Assembly (NCBI GenBank): GCA_031422315.1
Contig: JANOQN010000066.1
Location: 105,081-169,080, forward strand
DNA: 64,000 bases
Origin: JANNYA01 sp031422315
GTDB taxonomy: Bacteria; Pseudomonadota; Gammaproteobacteria; Xanthomonadales; SZUA-5
Direction of reading: 5' to 3'
Below, one piece after another: positions 1-8,745 of this stretch. Under the pieces are notes generated by a model, which made no database searches, was not told where the DNA came from, and saw only the letters and a list, made by a program, of their open reading frames with translations. The translations under genes were made by a program, and so were the position numbers. Each line of letters opens with the position of its first letter. Position 1 is the stretch's first letter.

Positions 1-386
1 TAGCAGGTGATGATCTACTCGTTCGATTTGCAAGTTTTGTCGGCAAAATTCCGTGTGCTGAGGCCGATGAATTGCTATTTGCGCGCGTTGGCGGCGAAGA
101 ATTCGCGCTATTGCTGAAAATTCCCTCTGGCCAAACGCTAGATTTTGTCCACCCATGGCTAGAATCCATTCGAGCGGAAGTTCAGCGCGCGTTTGCCGAT
201 GTCAGTTTAACGATTAGCCTTGGCTATCAGCAGCTCAAGCTGCCAATTGATTTGGGCGCCGAGGTGGATATCAGCATTAAAAACGCCAAAGAGGCGTTGA
301 TTGAGGCGGCGGATCGCGCGCTCTATCGTGCCAAACACGCGGGCCGTAACCGCATTTTTGCGGCCGCTGTAGACGAGGCTATGTAG
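1..386 (+). CDS. GGDEF diguanylate cyclase, C-terminal part (cut by window edge)
   Basis: The reading frame is open from base 3 and runs off the left edge. The translation shows GDDLLVRFA (the usual GD.LL.R.A helix) and then the active-site motif GGEEF at bases 90-104. It ends with the typical DRALYRAKHAGRNRI helix of GGDEF domains. GGDEF domains condense two GTP into cyclic-di-GMP. The position five residues ahead of GGEEF is not the Asp of an RxxD inhibitory site, so product inhibition through that site looks absent. Sensor or membrane domains would lie upstream and cannot be seen. The fold call is secure; the full architecture is unknown. Confidence 0.9.
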   Translation, partial: AGDDLLVRFASFVGKIPCAEADELLFARVGGEEFALLLKIPSGQTLDFVHPWLESIRAEVQRAFADVSLTISLGYQQLKLPIDLGAEVDISIKNAKEALIEAADRALYRAKHAGRNRIFAAAVDEAM

Positions 387-473
387 CGCTCGCGAATGCG
401 CGTGAGTTATGAAAACAGTGTTTTCAGTGGTTCCACTCTACCTCGTCATCCCGGCGCAGGCACGAACAATCCC

Positions 474-2993
474 TTATGCCCGCAATACCTTCCCCGCCAG
501 CGCCATGCCCGACAAGAACGCCGCTTCAACCCGGCCGCCCAGGCACCAATCGCCGCCTATGCCTAAACCCAAGCTCGCATCATAAAACGCACTATTGTGT
601 TCGTTCGTGCCAGCATAAGCAGCTTGCGCAAGCCCGCCAAGCGCGTAGCGCCAGCGATGCGCGCATTGGTGCACCACAATAGGTTTTTGCCCGGTTAACT
701 GGGTGAATTCCGCCAGCATAGCCGCGCCGACTTGTTCGGCATCAGCTTCCAAATGCAGTGCAGACCAGCTCGGGCTGGCGTGCAGCACCCAGGTTTCCCG
801 GACTGGCTGTGGCACGCGGCGGCCGGGTTTGGCGCTATCTCTGGCGATCCAGCTCAGTACGGAGGTCGCGGCACTCGCATCGGCCTGCGAATGTTCGGGC
901 GCATCGGCTCGGCTGTGATTGACAAACGCGCCGTCAAAATCTACATCCAGTGGATCAGCTAACGCCAACATGCTGGCCCAGCAGGGTTGCATGAGGGCCT
1001 TCGCGCAGGTATCGAGCAAATCGGCCGCGCCATCAATGGCTTGCAAAAGCGCGTGCGCTTGCGGCGCGGGCGTTGCGAGTAGAACGGCGTCAAATCCGGC
1101 AAAACTTTGCTCGGCTAAAATAACGCGCCAATGCTCGCCTTCACGCTTGATTTCGGTTACCGCGCCGCCCAGTTTGATCGCAGCTTGATCGCTTAGGCCT
1201 GCCGCCAAATGTTTGGCTAGCGCACTCATGCCGGGCACTGCAACAAAGCGCGGTTGCGGCGTGACCGGCTCTGTTTGCTTGACGCCCGCGCTAAACACGG
1301 CCAAGCGACCGCGCCAGCGCTGCACCACGCCATCGGCTTGCCAGAGCTTGACCATGCGAGCAAAGCGCGGATCGCGCGCGGTAAAATACTGCGCGCCGTG
1401 GTCAAAATCACCCAGCTCGCTGCGCCTGGTGCTCATGCGCCCGCCGACCCCGCGCGCTTTGTCAAACAGCACCAAATCGTGCCCAGCATCTGCCAACGCA
1501 CGCGCACAGCTCAAGCCAGTCAAACCCGCGCCAATAATCGCCACGCGCAGTTTTTTGCGCACGGGTTTTAGTTGCTGCGCCTGATAGCTCTGAAAATCCA
1601 GCCGGCCCGCATGCACTGCTGTGGGCCGTGCGCGTATGCTGCCCAGTGCGCTTTTTGGCTGACCTTGGAAAGGGCGATCAAACAGCCCCAAACACCAGAG
1701 CAAGCCGCCGTAAGAATTCGGGTTGTTGCCATCCAGTGCATAGCGATGATTGAAATCGATCAGATTGCGCAGCGCTGCTTTCGGCGTTTTTGACCATTCC
1801 GCCAGCGCCTTGCCCCAGGTCATGCGGATATTGTTATGTAGCTCACCATGTCGCAGTAAAGATAATTGTGCAGCGTTCCAAAGTGAATCCGGCGTGCGGG
1901 CTTGCTCGATTTCCTCAAGTGGATAGTCCTTCGCGCTGCGCAGGTGCGCATTTTCTTGCAAACTGCTTTGTGCCCAGGTGGGCAGGGCGCTCAAACGCTC
2001 AAGCGTGTGCTGGCGATAAAAACACCAGTGCTGCGCTAGTTCACGCCACACCAGCAGCTCATCCAAAAACTTCTCAGCGCCAGCACCGCCCTGCGCCTTT
2101 GCCTGCTTCGCAATCCGAAACGCGGAAATGTGGCCGTGGTGCAAGTAAGCGCTCAAGCGTGAAACGCCTTGTGGATTTGCCGCGTCATTTCGCGTTTGCG
2201 CATAGCGATTTAGCGCGCCCGCTTTGAACTTTTCCCAGCGCGCATAGCCCGCCGCTGTGCCGCCAGCAGTGCCCGGGATTGCAGCAATACTGTGTTCAAT
2301 TTTGCAGCGGCTGATAAGGTTTGGCAGCTCGCACGCGTCAGTCATTAAGCTTAAGCCCGCGTTTGCCAGCGCAGATTCGGGTAATAGTCCCTGCCGATAG
2401 GCCACTTTAGGGTCATCGGCTGGCCAGTTCGCCTGCAATCTTTGCTGCCACTGCGCTTTGCTCAGATCGCGAAAGCTAAAGGCGCGCTCAATCGCGTGGC
2501 CGTGCCAGTGCATGGGCAATATGCAGCTGGCGTCAACGGCCCAAGCCGGCGTACTGCTTGACTGCGTAAGCGCTTTCGTCCAGCTTGGAAACGGCGGGGC
2601 GGGAAATTCTTCGCACGCGAATGCGCTCGCGCGCGCGATCAAGTCTGGAAGCGGCGATTTTGCAGCCGGATCGCTCGGCACATGCATCACGTACGAAATA
2701 CCCAGCTCGGCAAATTGCAAGGCGACGTCAGCCGCACCCTCCAGAATAAATCGATGATGTCGATCTGAGTTAAAGCGATGTTTGCCGGCCAAGCCTTGAT
2801 ACACCAGCAAGGGTTGCCCCAGCTGATTAGCCAGTGCAATAGCAACGTCGAGCGCAGCGTTTTCATGTGCGCGCACGGCGTGATGTAGCCACAGCAAAAC
2901 AAATTCACCTGCTGCGTTGAAATGGCCGCCGCTGGCGTTCGCGTTTAGCGGCCGAATGCGGTCTGCATGCGGCAAGTCTTTGATTTTAATCAT
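474..2993 (-). CDS. Class II-type DNA photolyase fused to a renalase-like FAD oxidoreductase
   Basis: An 839-residue protein with two flavoprotein modules. Residues about 1-460 resemble class II cyclobutane-pyrimidine-dimer photolyases: an N-terminal antenna-type fold (FVLLWLHHAVRAHEN), then SAYLHHGHIS, ELLVWRELAQHWCFY, LWNAAQ and HNNIRMTWGKALAEW, which line the FAD pocket in that class. Residues about 475-839 begin with a Rossmann dinucleotide motif (VAIIGAGLTGLSCARAL) and GGRMSTRR, as in renalase-like NAD(P)/FAD amine oxidase-fold proteins. The start lies three bases after the stop of the upstream DUF3429 gene, so the two are probably co-transcribed. I infer light-dependent DNA repair with an attached oxidoreductase that may keep a flavin reduced. 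That partnership is inference, not established. No frameshift separates the halves, so this is a real fusion in the sequence. Confidence 0.85.
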   Translation of the reverse strand: MIKIKDLPHADRIRPLNANASGGHFNAAGEFVLLWLHHAVRAHENAALDVAIALANQLGQPLLVYQGLAGKHRFNSDRHHRFILEGAADVALQFAELGISYVMHVPSDPAAKSPLPDLIARASAFACEEFPAPPFPSWTKALTQSSSTPAWAVDASCILPMHWHGHAIERAFSFRDLSKAQWQQRLQANWPADDPKVAYRQGLLPESALANAGLSLMTDACELPNLISRCKIEHSIAAIPGTAGGTAAGYARWEKFKAGALNRYAQTRNDAANPQGVSRLSAYLHHGHISAFRIAKQAKAQGGAGAEKFLDELLVWRELAQHWCFYRQHTLERLSALPTWAQSSLQENAHLRSAKDYPLEEIEQARTPDSLWNAAQLSLLRHGELHNNIRMTWGKALAEWSKTPKAALRNLIDFNHRYALDGNNPNSYGGLLWCLGLFDRPFQGQPKSALGSIRARPTAVHAGRLDFQSYQAQQLKPVRKKLRVAIIGAGLTGLSCARALADAGHDLVLFDKARGVGGRMSTRRSELGDFDHGAQYFTARDPRFARMVKLWQADGVVQRWRGRLAVFSAGVKQTEPVTPQPRFVAVPGMSALAKHLAAGLSDQAAIKLGGAVTEIKREGEHWRVILAEQSFAGFDAVLLATPAPQAHALLQAIDGAADLLDTCAKALMQPCWASMLALADPLDVDFDGAFVNHSRADAPEHSQADASAATSVLSWIARDSAKPGRRVPQPVRETWVLHASPSWSALHLEADAEQVGAAMLAEFTQLTGQKPIVVHQCAHRWRYALGGLAQAAYAGTNEHNSAFYDASLGLGIGGDWCLGGRVEAAFLSGMALAGKVLRA

Positions 2994-2996
2994 ACT

Positions 2997-3548
2997 CTAC
3001 CTCGGCAAACTGAGTAGATCGGCAAACTGCGGCGCGCCCAGATAAAGCACCGCGTGCAGGCAAACCACGGCAATGCTCAGGCGCATGCGCAGCTGCTTAA
3101 ACCACTGCGGCCAAAGCGCATGCGCGCCGCGCGTGCTATCAACTAAGCCAACGACAGCAAAGCTTACTGCCAAGATCACCACTGCCGGTGCCAATGGCAG
3201 CAGCAACGCGCCAAATGCCAATAGACTTGGCCCGACCGCCAGCGCGAGCAACCTCAAATTAGGTGCAGGCAGCGCCGCGCCCCAGCGAATACCACCCAAA
3301 AAACTCAGAATTATGCCGCTGTAAAGTACGAACGCGCGCGCGCCGAGTTCGCGCTGCTCGGGCGAGCGTCCAAAAAACGCCAGCAGCAGCGCTAGCAAAA
3401 ACGGCAAAACGCCAGCGGCGCCTAACCAATTGGCGGCGCTGGAGCGTGCTGGATCAAGCGCTATTGTTTTTATTCCACCCGCGTTTGGTCGACCGTCGTG
3501 GCTGAGCATAAGTGCGCTCCAAAAATTCGAAGCGATGAGCGTGCACAT
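2997..3548 (-). CDS. DUF3429-type integral membrane protein
   Basis: A 183-residue hydrophobic protein with about five membrane helices. It contains YSGIILSFLGGIRWG, a conserved feature of the DUF3429 family of small inner-membrane proteins. The function of the family is unknown. Its stop is three bases from the start of the photolyase fusion gene, indicating one operon. The start is uncertain: an internal Met at residue 14 (base 3509) would give 170 residues and removes an N-terminus with no obvious role. Confidence 0.75.
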   Translation of the reverse strand: MCTLIASNFWSALMLSHDGRPNAGGIKTIALDPARSSAANWLGAAGVLPFLLALLLAFFGRSPEQRELGARAFVLYSGIILSFLGGIRWGAALPAPNLRLLALAVGPSLLAFGALLLPLAPAVVILAVSFAVVGLVDSTRGAHALWPQWFKQLRMRLSIAVVCLHAVLYLGAPQFADLLSLPR

Positions 3549-3734
3549 CTAACTGTTAAAGGCGCGTCATTGGCCAAATATCTCCAAAGCGATCAAACCT
3601 AAAACTTAGGGGAGCTTGTTGAGCTTTCGCGATTTATGCGCATACTCAAAGTGCCAACCGCATCACGCTTTTATCACGATATAAGTTCGGCAAACCTCAG
3701 CATCTACCTCGCGCCCAAACCCGGAGCTAAGCCT

Positions 3735-4523
3735 ATGAACGAAACTGAAAGCAGTAAGCCATTTGATTTATTTGAACTCAGCGCCGCGATCTTGCTGGGG
3801 GTTGGCGCAATTGGCGCGGCGGTAGCTGGCCATCAAGCTGGGCTTTGGGGCGGGCAGAGCGTTGAAGGTTACGGCGAAGCAGCAGCGATGACGACAAAAG
3901 CCAGCACGACCTACAACGATGAGCTGACTTCCTATATTCAAGACGCGCAAGTCGACACAAGAGCCAAAGAAATGATTTGGGAAGCGCTCGAGATCGACGA
4001 TCAAGCCCGCAAAACAAGGTTACTTCAAATGGCCAGCTGGCTGTATACCTCACAGCTCAGCGACCCGGCCTATGAAGCGCTTAAGCTTCCTGAGCTCCCT
4101 GAAGATGATGCTGAGGCCGAAACGCCCACAGCCGCTGCAAGCGCGGCCGCGGACGTCAGCGAATCAGAAGAAGTTGCCGAAACCGGCACCGAAGAAGAGT
4201 CCGACGAAGAGGGCGCTTTTTCGTTCACTGAAGCCGAACTGGAGGCAGCGCTCAATATTGATTTAGGTGAGGATTACGTCGATGCGCTGTTCTCCAGCAG
4301 CGTTAAAGATTTCGAAGCCGCCGATAAGCGCTTTAATGTAGGTAGAGTCGCCAACGAAATCGGCGATAAATTTTCACTAGCGGGTGTAATTTTCACCATT
4401 GCACTATTTTTTGGTGGTTTGGCGTTGGTGTTTAAGACCAAAGTGCGCTGGGGCTTTTTGGGCGCAGGCACGCTCATTTTCGTTGCGGGTGCGATATTTA
4501 TGGCGACTTTGACTTGGGCTTGA
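3735..4523 (+). CDS. Acidic membrane protein of unknown function, three TM segments
   Basis: 262 residues from the ATG at 3735, chosen because GGAG at 3723-3726 sits 8 bases upstream; the frame is open further upstream but without a better start. There is one membrane helix near residues 11-30, followed by a GHQAGLWGGQS segment. A long soluble middle part contains a Glu/Asp/Ala-rich low-complexity stretch (roughly residues 120-175). Two membrane helices close the protein. The layout of one N-terminal and two C-terminal helices around a soluble domain resembles DUF4337-like proteins, but I cannot assign a family. A strong intrinsic terminator follows at 4631. Confidence 0.7.
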   Translation: MNETESSKPFDLFELSAAILLGVGAIGAAVAGHQAGLWGGQSVEGYGEAAAMTTKASTTYNDELTSYIQDAQVDTRAKEMIWEALEIDDQARKTRLLQMASWLYTSQLSDPAYEALKLPELPEDDAEAETPTAAASAAADVSESEEVAETGTEEESDEEGAFSFTEAELEAALNIDLGEDYVDALFSSSVKDFEAADKRFNVGRVANEIGDKFSLAGVIFTIALFFGGLALVFKTKVRWGFLGAGTLIFVAGAIFMATLTWA

Positions 4524-4630
4524 TGCTTTGCTTAGCTGCTTAGCTTGCTAACTAGGGGGTTCGCATCCCCTGTTTGAGTCTTTGTGTTGAATGCTGTTGC
4601 TGTTGGTGCAAGTTTGCAACCGAAAGGATC

Positions 4631-4655
4631 GCCGAACTGCGTTCGGCATCTTTTT
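4631..4655 (+). terminator. Intrinsic terminator
   Basis: A perfect 7-bp stem (GCCGAAC / GTTCGGC, loop TGC) is followed by ATCTTTTT. It lies about 110 bases after the stop of the membrane protein at 3735-4523 and probably ends that transcript. Confidence 0.8.
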
Positions 4656-4801
4656 GCCTTGTGGTATTGCGCTTGCTGAGCACGGAAGGGCTACGTTACT
4701 TGGCGGATCCGCAAGCTCGGGCTAATGAATATCGAGAGGGTGATAACGCTGCTTAATTCGGCTCTTCAGCAGTTTACAAAGTCGCTCCCTGTGCTTCGGC
4801 T

Positions 4802-5053
4802 GGCACTTGAATCGTTCCGGCCGGCGGCACTGCCTGGCGGCAGTGCCGCCAAAGCGACCGCGCTCACCGCTCCCAAAATCTGCCCGTGACTTTATCTTCG
4901 GCATTTGCCTTGCGCGCAATCGGCACGCTCAAAGATTTCATGAGCCACGACAAATGGGTCAATCGTGATCGATATTCGGCAACGGCTTTGGCGTTATCGA
5001 CAATTGCAGCTGATTTTTGCGCGCACAGTTCAGGCGTGTCTGCTGGATAAAGA
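4802..5053 (-). pseudogene. RAYT transposase relic 1 (internal segment)
   Basis: On the minus strand this encodes the middle of the RAYT family intact at 20415-21374: DTPELCAQKSAAIVD, LSWLMKSLS, ARKANAEDKVTGRFW, then RFKCQ. Both ends of the gene are missing. Between GRFW and RFKCQ lies an extra palindromic block with the core TGGCGGCAGTGCCGCCA at 4835-4851. The second hairpin is shortened in this copy. Beyond the terminator at 4631, the 4524-5219 interval holds nothing else that I can support. Confidence 0.75.
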
Positions 5054-5219
5054 AGCAACTATGAATTTCAATTTAGGGCTTTTTTAGGGCGATGGGTTCT
5101 ACTGGGCGAAAAGCGCATGTCCACGGGTTTCCACGGGTTTTCAATCGCCGATGCCAGGTCCAGGCATTCCCAACTTCTGCCATCAGCGCGTCTAGTTGAA
5201 ACCTATCGCAATCACCTCA

Positions 5220-5702
5220 CTACCTCGGCGCAACGCATTTGACCGCGCCCTTTTGGCTGTGGCGAGACGAAAACTGCCTGCACAATTCGACACTTTCTTG
5301 CTCAGTCGTGCCCCAGAAAATACCGCGCGCTTCGCGCTCTCTAGGATCTACTGGCGAGAAGGAAATGTAAGTTAGACGCCCGGGCTGATTGCTAAACATC
5401 TTGAGATAACGCGCGTCCAGATTGCTTTCGCAGGCCATCGATTTGAATTTCCAGCCTTGGGCGAAAGCAGCTCTCATCAATTCTTTGTTTTTTTCGCACT
5501 CCTCACGATTTCGGTGCTGAATAAACAATCCCATCTCAATTGACCGGCTGTCCCCCGAAATCGTGTATCGATGTGCCCCAAAAACCGGATTAGTAATCGG
5601 GCCGTTCGCGGCTGCATCCTCTGAATCAGCTTTTGACTTGCTTTGGTTGTAAAAATAGCCCGCTGTGCAGATCAGCGCAGCAAAAAACAGAAGCTGTTTC
5701 AT
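5220..5702 (-). CDS. Small exported or membrane-anchored protein of unknown function
   Basis: 160 residues from the ATG at 5702 (reading MKQLLFFAALICTAGYFY). The first 17-18 residues are a signal peptide or membrane anchor. A soluble domain follows with Cys in CEKN, MACESN, VELCRQF and VKCVAP, which could form two disulphides. I do not recognise the family. The gene lies directly downstream of an rnhB fragment on the same strand. Its first ~18 codons recur at 21973-22077 together with that same rnhB fragment, so this pair of genes was copied as a block. Confidence 0.6.
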   Translation of the reverse strand: MKQLLFFAALICTAGYFYNQSKSKADSEDAAANGPITNPVFGAHRYTISGDSRSIEMGLFIQHRNREECEKNKELMRAAFAQGWKFKSMACESNLDARYLKMFSNQPGRLTYISFSPVDPREREARGIFWGTTEQESVELCRQFSSRHSQKGAVKCVAPR

Positions 5703-5709
5703 AAGTTTC

Positions 5710-5958
5710 CTATTCGTTGAAAAGTTTGGCCTGCGAAAGCGCCCAGACCGGAGTATAGCTACCCCGATTGGTCTCACAAAGGTCAAGCCGCGCGAGCGCT
5801 GCTAAGTGCACAGGCATTGGATAACCTTTGTGCTGATCAAAGCCATATTCGGGAAAGCGCTCGTGTAATGACGTGAGCTGTCGATCCCGTTCGGTTTTGG
5901 CGAGAATAGACGCCGCTGAGATACAAGCCTCGCGCGCATTGCCTCTGACTAGCGGCAT
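5710..5958 (-). pseudogene. rnhB: RNase HII (rnhB) C-terminal fragment
   Basis: Only the last ~83 residues of RNase HII remain: ISAASILAKTERDRQL, FPEYGFDQHKGYP, HLAAL and SYTPV. RNase HII cleaves RNA in RNA-DNA hybrids and normally has about 200 residues, so the N-terminal catalytic half is gone. The family's GD just before the ASILAK helix reads GN here. The 5' break falls at GTGTCCCGAGCCC (minus strand), which matches the end motif of the dispersed RAYT elements. The break therefore looks repeat-mediated. A second, shorter copy is at 22085-22288. A complete rnhB is not present in this window. Confidence 0.8.
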
Positions 5959-5971
5959 TGGCTAAGGGCTC

Positions 5972-5998
5972 GGGACACACACTCCTCAGAAAATCTGA
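5972..5998. repeat. Dispersed end motif, copy 1 (GGACAC + CTCAGA hairpin)
   Basis: GGACAC followed by CTCAGAAAATCTGA, a small hairpin. Related copies are at 16730, 23877, 30491 and 42577. The motif lies at borders of RAYT relics or stands alone, so I read it as an element end. Confidence 0.55.
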
Positions 5999-6055
5999 TC
6001 CCAATCTCAGACTGAGCTGATTGCCCAACACGCTTGCAACCAACAAGCTATCTCA

Positions 6056-6361
6056 ATGACCCAAGCCCGAAGCCAACTCGTCAATCCCAACCAAGCTGGC
6101 ACGTATCACCGCACCAACCGCTGTGTGCGTCGCTCCTGGCTGTGCGGCTTTGACGGATACACCAAGCGGAGCTTTGAAAATCGCAAACCATGGGGCGAAG
6201 CGCGTATTTTAGAAACGGGTGAGATCTTCGCTTGCGGTATCTACTCGTCGGCGGTGATGAGCAATTCGCAAACTCTGGACGTTACAAGGTTGCGTGTCCC
6301 GGGCTCATCTGACGCGGGCTCATCTGCCGGGCTAATTTGCAGGTGTTGCAGCAGTTGGTAA
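6056..6361 (+). pseudogene. RAYT transposase relic 2 (N-terminal 70 residues)
   Basis: The frame starts like the intact RAYT (MTQARSQLVNPNQAGTYH, RCVRRSWLCG, SFENRKPW, IFACGIYSSAVMSN). Homology stops at about base 6265, just before the HxH catalytic motif, and the remainder of the frame is unrelated. This copy lies on the plus strand and has no internal palindrome module. Downstream at 6289-6346 there are GTGTCCCGGGCTC-like repeats of the RAYT end type. The stretch 6362-6665 holds no gene that I can support. Confidence 0.75.
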
Positions 6362-6691
6362 CTGACTTGACCGAACAAGTTGAGCGGCAAATGTAGGTGT
6401 CGCCAATGTTGTGATCTGAGCTAACTAGTCATGTTCGTGCCCAATGGCATCACTGAACGCGTACAGTGATCGGAGATATGCCTTTAGATCGTGTAGGCTC
6501 TTTACAAGCTGGTTGTCCGCACCCGGCCTCACACGCTTTATTCATGACTTACAACAAGGATTTAAAGCAATTGAAACCTTTGCGAGTGAAAATAGCTGGT
6601 CTACAAACTAGACTTTGCGAAAGTTGGCTGCTTACCGTGGTTCAGCGACAGCGCATGTAGCCAACGTGTGTATCGAATTGCTAATGCTGAA

Positions 6692-7618
6692 ATGCACAAG
6701 GTAGTGCGATTAACGCGATCAATTGCAAGGCAATTTAGCAAGCCCGCACGGCTAGGGCTAAAATTCACGCTCAAAGGTCTAGCCATTAGACCGGCCGCAA
6801 AAATTATCGTACGAATTCGGCAGCTAGGTAGTGGTGGGAGCCTCCGGCGCGTTCGTTTGGGTAACTTGAGACAACGAATTTTGTTGCCCGCCGGCCAATA
6901 TCAGATTCAATGGCCGACGTTAGAGGGTTTTGAGCCACCCTGTTCCCGGGTAATTGAATCAGACGACTGTGAACTGGAATTGGTACATGGCGGGAATCAT
7001 TTAGTCCAAATGACTTATCGAAGCAGCGCAATGGTGGGTATTGAGACGCTTGATGCGAATCAAATCCCAATGCCGCTATTGGGGGAACTAAAGTGGCGGC
7101 GCATGGATGGAAAACCGTCGTTTCCTGCAGATAGAGTTCAATTTGCTGGCCATCAAAATATGGGAATTGAAAGCCCAGTTATTCCGGGCAGATACCAACT
7201 GTTTTGGGTGTTGAATCAATTTGCGCAGAGCAATCAGTTAGATTCAAGCTCTGAGATTACCGACTGCTCAGTAGTGAGGCGCAAAGAAATCACAGTGCAT
7301 TGGCAAGTTAACAAGACTGCAATCAATACGGAGCATTTGCTAAGGGCCGGCAAAAACTGGGTGCGCGCTTATGTTCCGCAAGTAAAACGCGTGAGTATTT
7401 CAAGCACAGCTGCAAACAGATACGTCATTTCGGCGAAGCTGCTCTGCACGGAAGAGACTCGCGTTTTCTTTTCGAGTCAATCAGCTGCGCTGGTCGTGTA
7501 CGTTTTGGCCGGGCAAGCAATTGAAGTTCAATACCGCTGCAAAAATTGCGCCTCTAAGTCAACCTTAGTAACAAAACGGGTGCTAGTTGATAGAGATTTA
7601 GACTTAGTTTTTGATTGA
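6692..7618 (+). CDS. Hypothetical protein, unrecognised
   Basis: 308 residues from the ATG at 6692; a GTG at 6668 is an alternative and neither has a clear ribosome binding site. The sequence is basic at the N-terminus and beta-rich, without membrane segments or a signal peptide. It contains two 'P(A/G)-G-(Q/R)-YQ' turns (LLPAGQYQIQW and VIPGRYQLFWV), suggesting repeated beta-sandwich-like units. A CxxC (YRCKNCASK) lies near the end. I do not recognise a family. The gene is boxed between RAYT relics 2 and 3 and may itself lack its original N-terminus. Confidence 0.5.
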   Translation: MHKVVRLTRSIARQFSKPARLGLKFTLKGLAIRPAAKIIVRIRQLGSGGSLRRVRLGNLRQRILLPAGQYQIQWPTLEGFEPPCSRVIESDDCELELVHGGNHLVQMTYRSSAMVGIETLDANQIPMPLLGELKWRRMDGKPSFPADRVQFAGHQNMGIESPVIPGRYQLFWVLNQFAQSNQLDSSSEITDCSVVRRKEITVHWQVNKTAINTEHLLRAGKNWVRAYVPQVKRVSISSTAANRYVISAKLLCTEETRVFFSSQSAALVVYVLAGQAIEVQYRCKNCASKSTLVTKRVLVDRDLDLVFD

Positions 7619-7639
7619 AGCCGTCCGTCAACAGCGGAC

Positions 7640-8199
7640 GCGCGCTTTTCGTAAAAAAAGTACAACAGCCGACGCGCGCTTTTCGAAATCAGACGTATTA
7701 ATGCCTTCTGCAATATTGGCGCGTACCGGGTTCAAGTCCACCTAAGTCATCGCGGCTAAAATCGATTTTTCTGACAGCAACGCCTGTCATTTGAATCGTT
7801 CCGGCCGGCGGCATAGCCGCTCGGCGTTCGACCTCTCTGGCGGCAGTGCCGCCAAAGCGACCGCGCTCACCCCTCCCAAAATCTGCCCGTGACTTTATCT
7901 TCGGCATTTGCCTTGTGCACAATCGGCTCGCTCAAAGATTTCATGGGCCACGACAAATGGGTCAATCGTGATCGATATTCGGCAACGGCTTTGGCGTTAT
8001 CGACAATCGCAGGTGATTTTTGCGCACACAGTTCAGGCGTGTGTGCTGGATAAAGTATAAAGTTTGCCCGGCCGATGGCATAGCCATTCGGCGTTCAAAC
8101 GGTCTGGCGGCAGTGCCGCCAAAACGCCCGTTTTCACCCCAGCGCGCGGCCACTTCCTCGCTTGTCCATTTATTCGATGCCTCGGGGCTCATGTGACGC
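7640..8199 (-). pseudogene. RAYT transposase relic 3 with two palindrome modules
   Basis: The minus strand reads SPEASNKWTSEEVAARW, then palindrome module B (core 8105-8121), then a segment matching the LYPAHTPELCAQK region. KVTGRFW follows, then palindrome module A (core 7838-7854), RFKCQ-like sequence and VDLNPVRANIAEG-like sequence. The N-terminus is replaced by the cupin gene side, and the C-terminus is deleted up to an element end containing two GCGGACGCGCGCTTTTCG-like repeats (7631-7685). Each module shifts or interrupts the frame, so no transposase can be made. Confidence 0.8.
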
Positions 8200-8274
8200 C
8201 GAATTCTGGGAGGAGTCCATCTCATCATCCAAGTCCGTGCGTCCCGAGTCCACCTTTGTCAATGGATATCCAAT

Positions 8275-8745
8275 TCATGGCAGGGGCGAAACCAACGCGA
8301 CCAGCGTGCCGAACTCATATGGGCGAACATTGCCTTGGACCGGACGGAGTTGTTCCGCCAATGTGCGTGTCTTTTCGTTTACGACTGTGCCGGTGTGAAG
8401 CGTTGATTTTCTCTCGATGAGCATGATCAGGCACTCATCTTGTGCGCTGGGATTGTGTCGCATGCCCATGGGCACGACGAACAAATCACCTTCATCAAGA
8501 GTTACTGGTCCTGCCTCCATCTCGATACGCAAGCATCCTTTCAGTACCAGGAAAAGCTCGTCTTCGCTGTCGTGGCTATGCCATCCGATCGTACCGTGAA
8601 CTTTGGCGACTTTGACGTAGTTCTCATCGAGTTCGGCAATGACGCGTGGTGACCAATTTTCGGCAAGCGCTGCGGCGATTTCCCGTGGCGATATGGCTCT
8701 ATGCATGACCGGCTTCTGGTTGCGGTAACTGTTGTGAATCGACAC
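8275..8745 (-). CDS. Cupin-domain protein
   Basis: 156 residues from GTG 8745, which has GAGGTG nine bases upstream; an internal ATG at 8706 has no comparable site. The cupin barrel motif is clear: GWHSHDSEDELFLVLKG (metal-binding His and Glu residues), EGDLFVVPMGMRHNP, and a preceding ENYVKVAKVHG. Such single-cupin proteins bind a metal and usually act as isomerases, dioxygenases or sensors; the substrate is not predictable. The start overlaps the end of the CPBP protease gene by 47 bases, so the pair is translationally coupled. Both lie divergent from a LysR regulator. Confidence 0.85.
   Translation of the reverse strand: MSIHNSYRNQKPVMHRAISPREIAAALAENWSPRVIAELDENYVKVAKVHGTIGWHSHDSEDELFLVLKGCLRIEMEAGPVTLDEGDLFVVPMGMRHNPSAQDECLIMLIERKSTLHTGTVVNEKTRTLAEQLRPVQGNVRPYEFGTLVALVSPLP

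Noticed and set aside
4549..4575. tRNA-like T-arm (GGGGGTTCGCATCCCC)
   Set aside because: No matching acceptor, D or anticodon arms at the right distances, and the conserved A of the T-loop is C. Chance hairpin.
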